Origin: JANQPX01 sp039197065
GTDB lineage: Bacteria; Pseudomonadota; Alphaproteobacteria; Geminicoccales; Geminicoccaceae
Direction: 5' to 3'
DNA length: 64,000 nt
NCBI GenBank assembly: GCA_039197065.1
Contig: JBCCUL010000002.1
Coordinates: 186,001-250,000 of the forward strand
Both the position numbers and the translations under genes were made by a program. Shown piece after piece: positions 26,909-35,770 of this stretch (the first letter of the stretch is position 1; each line of letters begins with the position of its first letter). The notes beneath the pieces are model-generated. The model worked only from the letters and a program-made list of their open reading frames with translations. It did no database searches and was not told the origin of the DNA.

Positions 26909-27436
26909 TCAGGATCCGCCTCCCTGTTTGAGCTCTTCCGCGGCGCGCTTGATCATCGCTTTCGCACGGGAGACGCGCGAGAGCACCGTGCCGATCGGCA
27001 CGCCGAGCTCGTCGGCGACTTCCTTGTAAGTATAGCCATAGCTGTGGATCTTCGTCACGAGAGCGAAATCCTCATCGCTGAGCTTTGCGCAGGCGCGCCT
27101 GAGATCGGACACCATCAGCTGGGCTTCCACCTGGCTTTCGAAGCCGGTGTTCGCCACCAAGTCCGGTTCGGGCAGTTCCTGTTCCTGACGCTGGCGTTTT
27201 TGCCGTAGCTCGTTGAACCAAATGCTGTTCATGATGGTGGACGCCCAGCGATCGAGCCTTGTGCCGGCCTGCCACTGGTGCGAGCGCGAAAGCGCGCGCA
27301 GGCAGGTGCGCTGCAAGAGATCGTCGGCCTTGTCGCCGGATCGTGTCAGATAGAGCGCGTGCAGCTTCAGCTTCGGCAAAATGCCGATCAGCTCGTCTTC
27401 GATTCCGGACGCTCCGTTGCTTGCTGAGCTTTGCAT
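26909..27436 (-). CDS. ECF-type RNA polymerase sigma factor
   Basis: 175 aa from ATG 27436 (TTG at 27490 is possible but less likely). Region 2 is visible as HALYLTRSGDKADDLLQRTCLRALS and FNELRQKR; region 4 as LSDEDFALVTKIHSYGYTYKEVADELGVPIGTVLSRVSRAKAMI, the usual two-helix DNA-binding module. There is no region 3, as expected for group IV factors. Co-transcribed with the anti-sigma gene. I could not identify a matching promoter motif upstream with confidence. Confidence 0.92.
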   Translation of the reverse strand: MQSSASNGASGIEDELIGILPKLKLHALYLTRSGDKADDLLQRTCLRALSRSHQWQAGTRLDRWASTIMNSIWFNELRQKRQRQEQELPEPDLVANTGFESQVEAQLMVSDLRRACAKLSDEDFALVTKIHSYGYTYKEVADELGVPIGTVLSRVSRAKAMIKRAAEELKQGGGS

Positions 27437-28358
27437 CACGCTTGTGGCGGTCGCCTTTCGATCGGCTGAGGATCGAGCAGGCGGTTTCAAATGTCGAGCC
27501 GGGACGGGCGCCGGTCACGGACAATTGCATCTGGCCATAACTGGTCAGCGCATACATCCGCTGTCTTGAACCGCCGATCCATCCCCAATTCGAATGAGAA
27601 GTTTCTAAGCACATGTGCATAGCGTAGTTTTCATTCATTGTCGAAACCGAAGCGTCATGACCTCAAGAACACCCGACTTTCATGTTTTATTGCGAAGTTT
27701 CGAAAAACTCTGCTCGAAGCTCAAAAATCGCGCGTTTGGTGAGAAATTCAGTCGCCTTGAGCGACCCCTTGCCGATCAGTTCAGAAGGAATGCCATCAAG
27801 AAAAGTTAATTTTTTCGCAATAAAATTGAACGCTGAGGTGTCCTGATGGTTATGCGCCCGCCAAGAGATGACCGGTTGGTCGGCGGCGGCGCTGGAGGAC
27901 ATGACATGACAAGACAACATGACAGGTTCATCGAATGCCGAGACACCGACCAGGTCAGGCCTGCCCATCGACGTTCCGGCAAGAAAGCGATTTTGCCGAC
28001 CGCAAATGTCAGGGTGAACCGGGGACCGCTCTCGATGCTCGGCATGGCGCTCGGCTATGCCGGCCTGGTCGCCCTGTTGTCCATGGCGCCATTCTTTCAT
28101 CTAGCCGTAGCACCCTATCAAAGCCATCCGATGGCCTGTACGGATTTTGGGGGCAGTCGCTGACGCGGGGCATGGTTTTCTTGAGATCGGGGCGTCGATT
28201 GCCTTCCTTGTCTATGCTCGATAAAATAAAAAGGCTTTACAAGAGGATAGATTGAGAAGAGTAGAGATGTTGCTGACCGTCTCTGATCATGATGGCCGGC
28301 AACATTTTATCAGTTCCAGCCGCGTCTTAGACACCCGCAGCCCGATGTTCTTGACGTT
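27437..28358. other. Divergent region between sigma factor and coiled-coil paralogue
   Basis: 922 bp. It contains one small ORF with a good ribosome binding site (27906-28163) and an imperfect 12-nt inverted repeat, ATGTTGCTGACC / GGCCGGCAACAT (28267-28278 and 28294-28305), followed by TTTTAT. The repeat could be a weak terminator or a leader hairpin. The stretch 27640-27840 is AT-rich and may hold the sigma promoter. Nothing else was recognised. Confidence 0.45.
27906..28163 (+). CDS. Small single-span membrane protein, unknown
   Basis: 85 aa, no family recognised. A textbook GGAGGA (27894-27899) lies 6 bases before the ATG, which favours translation. The first 40 residues are basic and polar; about residues 46-68 form one hydrophobic segment (SMLGMALGYAGLVALLSMAP), followed by a short tail with two His and a Cys. 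It lies between the sigma factor (divergent) and the coiled-coil paralogue (same direction, 195 bp on), so it could belong to the same system. Position and ribosome binding site are the only support. Confidence 0.4.
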   Translation: MTRQHDRFIECRDTDQVRPAHRRSGKKAILPTANVRVNRGPLSMLGMALGYAGLVALLSMAPFFHLAVAPYQSHPMACTDFGGSR

Positions 28359-29543
28359 ATGACAAGACGGCGTCCCGGCACCTTACCGACAGCATCTGGC
28401 GCACAGCGCCAACCAATTGTCGATCCTGCGTCTAAGGAAGGATCAGGTGCCGTCTGGTATGCGGTCCTGATCGGCGCGGTTCTTCTGATCGCGACCGGTC
28501 TCTATGCAGCGCATCTCTATCAGCAGGTCGAGGAATGGCGCTCGGCGGCCAATCAGCTCACGGTCGGGCAGGAGATGTTGCGCTTCGATCGCGACGAAAT
28601 TTTGGAGAAGGTTCGCGAGCGGGAAGTGACCCTTGCGACCCTTGAGGCCGCACGCGAACAGGACAGGTCGCGGCTCGACGTGCTGGAGAACCAGCGCCAG
28701 CGCTTGCAGAGCGATGTTTTGCGACTGACCCAGCAGCTCGCCCGGAACGAGCAGCAGGCGAGTGGCAAGGTCGTCGACGACGATCAGACTGCCGCTCTGG
28801 AGAAGCTGCAGCGGGAACGGGACCGGCTCGATCGCGCCCTTTCCGAGGAGCGTGCCGAGATTGTGCGGCTGGAATCGAGGCTCGCCGAACTGGATCTCGC
28901 CAGTGTCAAGCAGGCGGAGACCCTCGAGGCCAAGGACGGGCAGATCGAAGAGATACGCGCTTTGAGCGCCGATCTGGAGCAGGCGAAGGCGGTCCTGGAG
29001 CAGGATCGCGAGCGGCTGGAGCAGGCGCTTGAGCAGCGACGGCTGAGCGAACGCAAGCGCCAGATCATCCGTGGCCATCGCGCCAGCCTTGGCGAGGTGA
29101 AGCCTTACATCACCGAGCTCGGGCCTCAGGATTGGGGCGTGATCGAGAGCTGGCTTGCTTTACAGCTGCGCCGGCCGATGGCGGTGCCGGATCTTTCCGA
29201 GCATGGCTGGTCCTACGAGGGCGCTCGCCTGCTCGGCTCGTCCGACGGGCCGCCGATCGCCATGCTTCTTTACGCCGATGCCGAGGAGCGTCCGGCAAGC
29301 CTGACCATCGTCCGCGACGGCAGCGGCGCGGGGCCGCTCGACATCAAAACGGAGGGCGGGCTCGATCTGCTCGAATGGCGGGAGGAGCGACATGCCTTCT
29401 ATCTCGCAAGTGAGGCGGAAGAGGAAACGCTGACCGATATCGCCATCGAGCTGCAAAATCAGCCGCCGCGCCTGAGTGATGATGCGGCCGTGCCGGTCAG
29501 CCGCTATATTCGCCCCGTCCAGCGGCCATCCGACCTGCCCTGA
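28359..29543 (+). CDS. Coiled-coil membrane protein with anti-sigma-type sensor domain
   Basis: 394 aa. A short basic N-terminus (no sigma-binding domain), one membrane helix (about 31-53), a coiled coil (about 55-250), then a 120-aa C-terminal domain. That domain aligns by eye with the anti-sigma C-terminus encoded at 25260-26906: VIESWLALQLRRPMAVPDLS..GWSYEGARLLG versus HIQNWMTNMLGRQILVPDLT..GVTFAGARLLG, and later DLLEWREERHAFYLAS versus NLVDWRDGNHGFAVVG. It therefore looks like the anti-sigma factor with its cytosolic part removed. Probable partner or competitor in the same signalling system. Confidence 0.7.
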   Translation: MTRRRPGTLPTASGAQRQPIVDPASKEGSGAVWYAVLIGAVLLIATGLYAAHLYQQVEEWRSAANQLTVGQEMLRFDRDEILEKVREREVTLATLEAAREQDRSRLDVLENQRQRLQSDVLRLTQQLARNEQQASGKVVDDDQTAALEKLQRERDRLDRALSEERAEIVRLESRLAELDLASVKQAETLEAKDGQIEEIRALSADLEQAKAVLEQDRERLEQALEQRRLSERKRQIIRGHRASLGEVKPYITELGPQDWGVIESWLALQLRRPMAVPDLSEHGWSYEGARLLGSSDGPPIAMLLYADAEERPASLTIVRDGSGAGPLDIKTEGGLDLLEWREERHAFYLASEAEEETLTDIAIELQNQPPRLSDDAAVPVSRYIRPVQRPSDLP

Positions 29544-29580
29544 TCTGCGGAGACAGGGCGCGGTTGCACAAGGAGCCTCG

Positions 29581-30036
29581 ATGCTCGATCTCTACATTGA
29601 CGCCGACGCCTGTCCCGTGAAGGACGAGATCTACCGGGTCGCCGAGCGTTACGGTCTGAAGGTTTTGGTGGTCGCCAACAACTGGATGCGGGTTCCCGAT
29701 CACCCCATGATCGAGCTGGTCACCGTGGCTGATGGCCTGGATGTCGCCGATGACTGGATCGCCGCGCATGCGGGTGAGGGAGACATTGCCATCACGGCGG
29801 ATATTCCGCTCGCGGCGCGCTGCATCAAGAACGGCGCCCGCGCCATCGGGCCCAGCGGCCAGCCCTTTACCGAGGACAGCATCGGTGACGTGCTTGCCAC
29901 GCGCAATCTCATGACCGAGCTTCGCGAAACCGGCGAGATCAGGGGCGGCGGACGTCCGTTTACCAAGCAGGACCGCTCCCGCTTTCTGCAGGAGCTGGAC
30001 AAGGCCATTCAGGCGATCAAAAGGACGGGCCGGTAG
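29581..30036 (+). CDS. UPF0178 family protein (YaiI-like)
   Basis: 151 aa from ATG 29581; an in-frame extension to 29476 is not conserved. The protein opens with LDLYIDADACPVKDEIYRVA and contains GEGDIAITADIPLA, ARAIGPSGQPFTEDSIG and GGGRPFTKQDRSRF, all hallmarks of the UPF0178/DUF188 (YaiI/YqxD) family. Members resemble PIN/NYN-type nucleases in fold, but no activity is established. It lies 37 bp after the coiled-coil gene and may be co-transcribed by chance of order. Confidence 0.9.
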   Translation: MLDLYIDADACPVKDEIYRVAERYGLKVLVVANNWMRVPDHPMIELVTVADGLDVADDWIAAHAGEGDIAITADIPLAARCIKNGARAIGPSGQPFTEDSIGDVLATRNLMTELRETGEIRGGGRPFTKQDRSRFLQELDKAIQAIKRTGR

Positions 30037-30070
30037 GCGTTGCGAGGGGTTTTTCGATCGGGCTCTTAGC

Positions 30071-30814
30071 TCAATCATTGTCCCTGATGGTCGCGGTGAC
30101 CCGGCGGCTCTTGAAACTCACGATCCCAGGCGCGCCGTTGAGGACGATGGCGAACTGCTCATCATCTTCCTTGATATCATCGTCCACGAGAGGTGTGCGG
30201 ATTTCGGCCGAGACCACGCCGGGTTCGAAGGTTACCGTGCCGCGCTGGCTCAGATAGTCCTCTTCATCATTTGCCGAGAGACTGACCGTCGAAAAGATGA
30301 TGACCACGGAGCGCTCCGCCGGCTCCGAGAGCGTCACCAGGAAGTTGGCGTATCCGCTGTCTTCGTCCACGACCGCGCTGGCAGCGGAGATATCAGCCCA
30401 AAGCGGCGGTTCGGCGTCCTCTGATCGAGTTCGATTGTCGAAGATTCTGACATTTGCCGGGCTAACCTCGGTGATGCCGCCGATTGCGGTTTCCTGCCGC
30501 AGCTCGACATTCTTCCGGATGCTGTCAAGCGCAGAATCGGTCGCGCTTCGGTCACCGGAGGGAGCAGAGACGACCTGATCAGTCTCGTCCTGCCGTGCAT
30601 CGATATTCTCGACCGTTACCGGTGCCGGGAGCCCTGTCGGTGATGAGGCGCCATCGCCTTCAGCCTGATCACCGGTTTTCAGGTCGACGGCGGAGACATC
30701 CGATAGGACCTGATCCTCCGCATTGAAGAGGTGGGTCGATCGCCAGTCGATTAGCGACAGGCCAAGACCGGCGCAGCCGAGTATGATCATGATAAGGCCG
30801 AATGCCCGCATCAT
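30071..30814 (-). CDS. Membrane-anchored Calx-beta domain protein
   Basis: 247 aa with an N-terminal hydrophobic anchor (AFGLIMIILGCAGLGLSL, about 4-21), a low-complexity acidic linker (30-135) and one C-terminal Calx-beta domain (about 138-245). The domain has the typical VDEDSGYANFLVTLSEPAERSV start, DYLSQRGTVTFEPG and DDDIKEDDEQFAIVL, the acidic clusters that bind calcium, ending in ATIRDND. Calx-beta domains are usually found in large adhesins; a single small anchored one is unusual. It converges with the UPF0178 gene. Confidence 0.75.
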   Translation of the reverse strand: MMRAFGLIMIILGCAGLGLSLIDWRSTHLFNAEDQVLSDVSAVDLKTGDQAEGDGASSPTGLPAPVTVENIDARQDETDQVVSAPSGDRSATDSALDSIRKNVELRQETAIGGITEVSPANVRIFDNRTRSEDAEPPLWADISAASAVVDEDSGYANFLVTLSEPAERSVVIIFSTVSLSANDEEDYLSQRGTVTFEPGVVSAEIRTPLVDDDIKEDDEQFAIVLNGAPGIVSFKSRRVTATIRDND

Positions 30815-31060
30815 CTCGATCCTCTGTATTGTCGGTTTGGAACGCTAATATTCATGGCGATTGTATACTCCGGTACGTCAACGCATGTCCTGCACATCAA
30901 GGGTAAAGCCAAAGTTTAGCTTGAGTTTTCTTGCCTCAATTTAAGAACGAATTTGACGATCACTTGCTAAATGAACCACGTCAGAATATTTTAACGCAAC
31001 ACTTTAGTATTTATCGTCGCGTTTCAATGCCCGACAAGAGCAAAAAAAGGAAGTTCTGTC

Positions 31061-32608
31061 TTGAGCGCAGATTGGTTGGCCGAACATCGTTCGATGATTA
31101 TGACCCTGAGCAGCTTGCTTCTCATCGCAGGCTTTCTCGTGGTGGCAGCGCGCAGCGGCAAGTCGAGCAGGAGGGGCGGTTTGGGTACCATCCCAACGCC
31201 GGTCGAGCTCGCCACGCCCGATAGCATTGCCGCGCCTTCAGAGACTTCAGCTGAAGCGCCACCGGACATCGTCGCTTTGCTGCCGCCCTCCGACGGCGAG
31301 ATGAGCAAGGCGGAGTTCGGTGCGCGTCCGAGTGTTTTCCTGATACCCTTTGACGTTCCGGATGAGGGTGAGCGTGAGCAGCGTCTGGCCGAGGAGCTGC
31401 ATGACGACATCGTGTCGATCCTCTCCAGAAGTTCGGATATCGCGGTCATCGGGCGCAAGGCGAGGGAATGGAGTACTATCGGCGGGCAGTCGGTGCGCTC
31501 GCTGGAACGCGAACTCGGCGCGCGCTATGCGATCTCCGGCGATCTGACCGTGCGCGACGGCCGCGTGCGCTTCGCCGTTCATCTGCTGGAGACAGCGACC
31601 GGCGGATCTATGTGGTCCAAGAACTTCGATCTCGATGGCAGAAGAGATAACAATCTGCTGGTCAATCAGATCGCCGGCAATGTGGCGTCCGAAGTCCTGC
31701 GCGCCGAGGCTGAGCGGACACTTCGCCAGGAGCCGGAGCGGCTCAGCGCCGAGGGCCTGACCAATCGCGCCAGGCACAGCTTCACCGCTTTCAACCGGCG
31801 AACGTTTCACGAAATCGAGCAGCTTGCGCGCATGGCCATCGATCTCAAGCCCAGCCTGCCGGGCGCTTATGGCATCCTGGCGGGTGCGATGGCCATGAAG
31901 GCGCAGCAGGCCTGGACCGAACAGCCGGATGAAGATCTGGAAGAGGCCTTCTCGGAGGGCAGCCGCGCCGTCGAGCTGTCGCCAGGCAATCCGCGGATGC
32001 TCTTCTGGTGGGGGCATGTGCATTTCTATGGCGGGCGCACCGACGATGCGATCGGCATCCTCGGTAATGCCGCAGCCGGCGACCCGTCCTACGTGCCGAC
32101 GCATATTCTTCACGGCGCTGCCATGGTGATGGCGGGCGATGTGGCGGCGGGGATGTTGAGGCTCAACCACGCCCTCGATCTTGCGCCGGATCATGCCCAG
32201 GCCTTTCAGGCGCAGCTCTGGCTCGGCATCGCGCATTTCGAACTGCAGGAGATCGAGCGTGCGCAGCGGGCGTTCCTGGCCTCGATCAACCAGAATGTCA
32301 TCAAGAACCCAGCCGACAACGCGACGACGTTCTGGGCCTGGTACGGCACGGCGGCAACCTACATGGCCAGCAGCCGTTCGCGTGAGGGACAGGCGATCCT
32401 GGATCGTCTGCGCCAGCGTTTCACCGATCACGACTACGCCATCATGCTCGAGCATGCCGAGGAGAGCTTCGCGCCCAAGCTCCGAGAGCTGAAGATTGTG
32501 TCGACCGTGGAGCGGACCAAACCAACGTCCGACATGCTCGAACCTACCGAACCCAGGCCGATGACGCTGCGCAACATGTTCAGGCGACGCGCCTCAGCGG
32601 AATCTTAG
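31061..32608 (+). CDS. TolB-like/TPR membrane protein
   Basis: 515 aa. The start is TTG 31061, with AAGGAAG 7-8 bases before it. One membrane helix (about 14-30) and a low-complexity linker are followed by a domain (about 90-205) of the kind found between the cyclase and TPR parts of class III adenylate cyclase-like proteins and in FlgO/TolB-like proteins: FLIPFDVP, LAEELHDDIVSILSRSSDIAVIGR, ELGARYAISGDLTVRDGRVRFAVHLL, WSKNFD. Tetratricopeptide-like helices follow (about 230-450). No cyclase domain is present. Role unknown; probably a periplasmic scaffold. Confidence 0.65.
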   Translation: MSADWLAEHRSMIMTLSSLLLIAGFLVVAARSGKSSRRGGLGTIPTPVELATPDSIAAPSETSAEAPPDIVALLPPSDGEMSKAEFGARPSVFLIPFDVPDEGEREQRLAEELHDDIVSILSRSSDIAVIGRKAREWSTIGGQSVRSLERELGARYAISGDLTVRDGRVRFAVHLLETATGGSMWSKNFDLDGRRDNNLLVNQIAGNVASEVLRAEAERTLRQEPERLSAEGLTNRARHSFTAFNRRTFHEIEQLARMAIDLKPSLPGAYGILAGAMAMKAQQAWTEQPDEDLEEAFSEGSRAVELSPGNPRMLFWWGHVHFYGGRTDDAIGILGNAAAGDPSYVPTHILHGAAMVMAGDVAAGMLRLNHALDLAPDHAQAFQAQLWLGIAHFELQEIERAQRAFLASINQNVIKNPADNATTFWAWYGTAATYMASSRSREGQAILDRLRQRFTDHDYAIMLEHAEESFAPKLRELKIVSTVERTKPTSDMLEPTEPRPMTLRNMFRRRASAES

Positions 32609-32713
32609 GGTAACCAAGCAATATCGGGGGATGCGTTTTCCAAGCTGCGAGTCCCTCGCTCCTTTTCGCTGCGATGGAAATGGGGCCGACGTAGCTCCTG
32701 ACGGGTGTTTTTT

Positions 32714-34012
32714 ATGGAACTGACTGATCTCAACGAACTTCTCCCGCTGCTGGAACAGGAGGGCGCTGCGACAGCCGCCATCGGCCAGGAGCTGATACGC
32801 TTTCGCAACGACCTGAATGCGGTCTGGCTCACGGTCGCCACAGCGCTGGTCTTCAGCATGCAGGGCGGATTCCTGCTGCTCGAAGCAGGCATGGTGCGCT
32901 CCAAGAATTCGATCAACGTCGCCCAGAAGAACCTCTGCGACTTCGTTCTCGCCTCCTGCGGCTTCTATCTCTTCGGCTTCGCGCTAATGTTCGGACCGAG
33001 CAGCTCCGCCTTGTTCGGCGATCCGTTCTTCTCGGTGGCGGACGGCGACTTTCCTCTGCTCAGCTTCTTCGCCTTTCAGCTGGTTTTCTGCGGCACTGCG
33101 GCGACCATCGTTTCCGGCGCCGTCGCCGAGCGCACGCCATTCTATACCTATCTGATCATCACGGTTCTCGTCTCGACCGTGGTCTATCCGGTGTTCGGGC
33201 ACTGGGCCTGGGGCAATCTCTTTTTCCCGGAGAACAGGGCCTTTCTGGCCGAGCGCGGCTTCATCGATTTCGCAGGCTCCGCCGTGGTGCACGCGACCGG
33301 CGGCTGGGTGGCGCTCGCCGCGATCATCGTGATCGGACCGCGTCGCGGAAAATTCGGACGATCCGGCCTGCCGCGCAGCATTCCCGGTCATAACGCGGTG
33401 CTCATGAGCCTCGGCGCGATCATCCTCTGGGTCGGCTGGATCGGCTTCAACGCAGGCTCCAGCCTGGTCGGATCCCTCGACTTTGCGCGCATCATCTCCA
33501 ACACGATCATCGCAGGCGCCTTTGCCGGCTTCGCAGGTCTGGTGGTCGGCTGGTGGGTTGACGCCCGCGCCCAGCCCGATCGGACCATCAACGGCGTCCT
33601 CGCCGGCCTCGTCGCGATTACCGCCGGCTGCGATGCGGTCGGCACCCAGGCGGCCATCATCATCGGCCTCTCCGCGGGCGTGCTGGTCACGATATCCACC
33701 AACGTCATCGAGCGCGTGTTCAAACTGGACGACGTAGTCGGCGCAGTTTCGGTGCATGGCACCTGCGGTGTCTGGGGCGTCTTGATGGCGGGCGTGTTCG
33801 CCAAGGAGGAAAAGCTGCTCGCCGGCAGCAGGATCGATCAGATCCTGGTTCAGGTGGAAGGCGCTGCGATCCACTTCGTCTGGGCGTTCGGCGTAACCCT
33901 CGCGGTTCTGTCGATCATCCGCATGATCATCCCGCTTCGGGTGCCGATGGAGGTCGAGGAGCGAGGCCTGGACCTGATCGAACACGGCGCCAAACTCGAA
34001 CGCGCCCGCTAG
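32714..34012 (+). CDS. amt: Ammonium transporter, Amt family
   Basis: 432-aa inner-membrane ammonium channel with about 11 helices. Signature segments: MQGGFLLLEAGMVRSKNSINVAQKN, HWAWG, DFAGSAVVHATGGWVALAAI, the conserved pore region, and DDVVGAVSVHGTCGVWGVL. The start is ATG 32714; GTG 32705 is in frame just upstream. Most proteobacterial amt genes follow glnK (PII); here the preceding gene is the TolB/TPR protein and no glnK is present. The next gene cluster (AtzE/AtzG) also deals with nitrogen. Confidence 0.95.
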   Translation: MELTDLNELLPLLEQEGAATAAIGQELIRFRNDLNAVWLTVATALVFSMQGGFLLLEAGMVRSKNSINVAQKNLCDFVLASCGFYLFGFALMFGPSSSALFGDPFFSVADGDFPLLSFFAFQLVFCGTAATIVSGAVAERTPFYTYLIITVLVSTVVYPVFGHWAWGNLFFPENRAFLAERGFIDFAGSAVVHATGGWVALAAIIVIGPRRGKFGRSGLPRSIPGHNAVLMSLGAIILWVGWIGFNAGSSLVGSLDFARIISNTIIAGAFAGFAGLVVGWWVDARAQPDRTINGVLAGLVAITAGCDAVGTQAAIIIGLSAGVLVTISTNVIERVFKLDDVVGAVSVHGTCGVWGVLMAGVFAKEEKLLAGSRIDQILVQVEGAAIHFVWAFGVTLAVLSIIRMIIPLRVPMEVEERGLDLIEHGAKLERAR

Positions 34013-34026
34013 GCGGCAGGGCCGCC
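34012..34026 (+). repeat. Hairpin at the amt stop codon
   Basis: GGCGGC-AGG-GCCGCC forms a 6-bp, 3-nt-loop hairpin whose first G is the last base of the amt TAG stop. It lies between the convergent amt and amidase genes and lacks a T-tract. It has the same position relative to a TAG stop as the dispersed repeat but a different sequence. Confidence 0.5.
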
Positions 34027-34111
34027 GGCCTGACTTTGACGGTGCTCTGGGGTGCGGGACAGGGGCCGGCGGTTGGACTGTTGGTGGATGCGGACAGGCT
34101 GGATGTCAGCG

Positions 34112-35527
34112 TCAAGTCAACGATGGATGGTGCGCGTCCATCGCTGGACGACGTTCGCCCCAGGTGGTGGCCTGTTCGTAGGCGTGGGCGATGTCGAGGA
34201 TGGTGGCCTCGTCGAAGGCTTTGCCGACGATTTGCAGACCGATGGGCAGGCCTTCTTTCGAGAAGCCGCAGGGTAGCGAGATCGCCGGCAGGCCGAGAAA
34301 ATTGAACGGGATGGTGTTGCGCACCCGATAGACGGGGTGGTCCGGCGGATTGCCCTCGGCGGGCGTCGCGGTGATCGGGCTGGTGGGCATCACCAGGGCG
34401 TCGAGCGGCGCCATGATTTTGGCGGCTTCCTCCATCAGGTGACGACGGAGACGCTGCGCCTGGATGTAGTCGGTCGCCTTATAGAGCCGGCCGAGCGAGA
34501 AGTCGGCGAGGCATTGCGGGCTGAACGCCTCGGGTCGGGTTTTCAGATGATCGGCGTGATAGGTCGCCCCCTCCGAGAGGATGGTGAGGGTGCCGGCCTT
34601 GAACCCGTCCTCGATATGCGGGAGTTCGACCTCCTCGATCGTTGCCCCCAGGCTTTCGAGGACGGGGAGGGTGGCCTCGACCCCGGCCATGACGTCGGGA
34701 TCGCCTTCTTCCATGAAGAAGCTTCTGACGATGGCGATGCGCCGGCCTTTGAGATCGCCGTTCAGGCCTGCTGCGAAGTCGGGCACCGGGCGGTCGATCG
34801 AGCAGGGATCGCGCGGATCATGGCCGGCGAGCAGGTTCATGGAGAGCGCGGCGTCCCTAACGCCCCGGGTCATGGGACCGGCGTGATCCATGGACCAGGC
34901 GAGCGGCAGGCAGCCATGTTTGGAGACGCGCCCGAAGGTCGGCTTGATGCCGACGACGCCGCAGCAGGCGGCGGGCTGGCGGATCGAAGCGCCGGTGTCG
35001 CTGCCGAGCGCCATCCAGGCGAAGCCGGCGGCAAGCGCTGCGGCCGACCCGCCGCTGGAGCCGCCGGGGTGGAAACCCGGCTTCCAGGGGTTGTAGACCT
35101 GGCCGTAATGGGGATTGGCGGAGGTGGTGCCGTAGGCGAGCTCCTGGAGGTTGGTCTTGCCGAGGATGACGGCGCCGGCAGCTTTGAGACGCTCGACGAC
35201 CGCGGCGTCGTGATCGGGCACCCAGTCCTGAAACAGAAGGGAGCCGTAGGTGGTGAGCGTGCCTTTGGTGGCGTAGAGGTCCTTCACCGCGATCGGAATG
35301 CCATGCAACGGGCCCAGATAATCGCCCGATGCGATCGCCCCCTCCGCCGCTTTCGCCTCGCGTCGGGCATGATCCGCCATGACCGTGATGAAGCTGTTGA
35401 GCTGACCGTCGAAGCGTTCGATGCGCGCAAGCGCGAGCTCGGTCAGCTCCACGGGCGAGATTTGCCGCGATGCGATGAGCGGGGCGAGATCGGCGATCGT
35501 CCCGTAGGCGAGCTCTTCTTCAGTCAT
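34112..35527 (-). CDS. Amidase, AtzE-like (AS family)
   Basis: 471 aa from ATG 35527. Amidase-signature family with the Ser-cisSer-Lys triad visible: Lys in GIPIAVKDL, cis-Ser in PGGSSGGSAAALAAG, nucleophile Ser in GSDTGASIRQPA. Such enzymes hydrolyse amides. The gene directly upstream encodes a DUF4089/AtzG-like small subunit whose stop overlaps this start by 8 bp (ATGACTGA), so the pair is translationally coupled. AtzE-AtzG is known as 1-carboxybiuret hydrolase, a GatCA-like heterotetramer; that activity is the best guess, but other ureide or amide substrates are possible. Confidence 0.82.
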   Translation of the reverse strand: MTEEELAYGTIADLAPLIASRQISPVELTELALARIERFDGQLNSFITVMADHARREAKAAEGAIASGDYLGPLHGIPIAVKDLYATKGTLTTYGSLLFQDWVPDHDAAVVERLKAAGAVILGKTNLQELAYGTTSANPHYGQVYNPWKPGFHPGGSSGGSAAALAAGFAWMALGSDTGASIRQPAACCGVVGIKPTFGRVSKHGCLPLAWSMDHAGPMTRGVRDAALSMNLLAGHDPRDPCSIDRPVPDFAAGLNGDLKGRRIAIVRSFFMEEGDPDVMAGVEATLPVLESLGATIEEVELPHIEDGFKAGTLTILSEGATYHADHLKTRPEAFSPQCLADFSLGRLYKATDYIQAQRLRRHLMEEAAKIMAPLDALVMPTSPITATPAEGNPPDHPVYRVRNTIPFNFLGLPAISLPCGFSKEGLPIGLQIVGKAFDEATILDIAHAYEQATTWGERRPAMDAHHPSLT

Positions 35528-35741
35528 TGCTTGAAGATTTTTCTGTATCATATTCAGAAACCTGCAACATCTGAGCGGGTGCCGTCGTGCCGAGCCGGTT
35601 TGCCCAACCGGCCAGCAGACGGGCGTTGGCCAGCATGGTCGGCAGGCGGCCTTTGCCCGTCTCGATCTCCTCATCGGAGAGAACGGCGCCGAACACCGCC
35701 TCCACCTCGCGCTTCAGATCGTCATTCGATGCTGTCGACAT
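35520..35741 (-). CDS. DUF4089 / AtzG-like small subunit
   Basis: 73 aa from ATG 35741. Small helical GatC-like protein: DDLKREVEAVFGAVLSDEEIETGKGRLPTMLANARLLAGW. AtzG proteins of this size form a stabilising complex with AtzE amidases. Overlap of its stop with the amidase start supports a complex here. The C-terminal tail (VSEYDTEKSSSND) is unconserved-looking. Confidence 0.78.
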   Translation of the reverse strand: MSTASNDDLKREVEAVFGAVLSDEEIETGKGRLPTMLANARLLAGWANRLGTTAPAQMLQVSEYDTEKSSSND

Positions 35742-35770
35742 GGCATCCTGTCTCACCGCTGGCTGCTGCG

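Noticed and set aside
25797..27029. 410-codon plus-strand frame
   Set aside because: Antisense to the coiled-coil anti-sigma gene; the regular pattern is a reflection of the heptad repeats.
28267..28305. Imperfect inverted repeat as a firm terminator
   Set aside because: The stem has a mismatch and the T-run is only four bases and interrupted, so I noted it in the gap description without a separate call.
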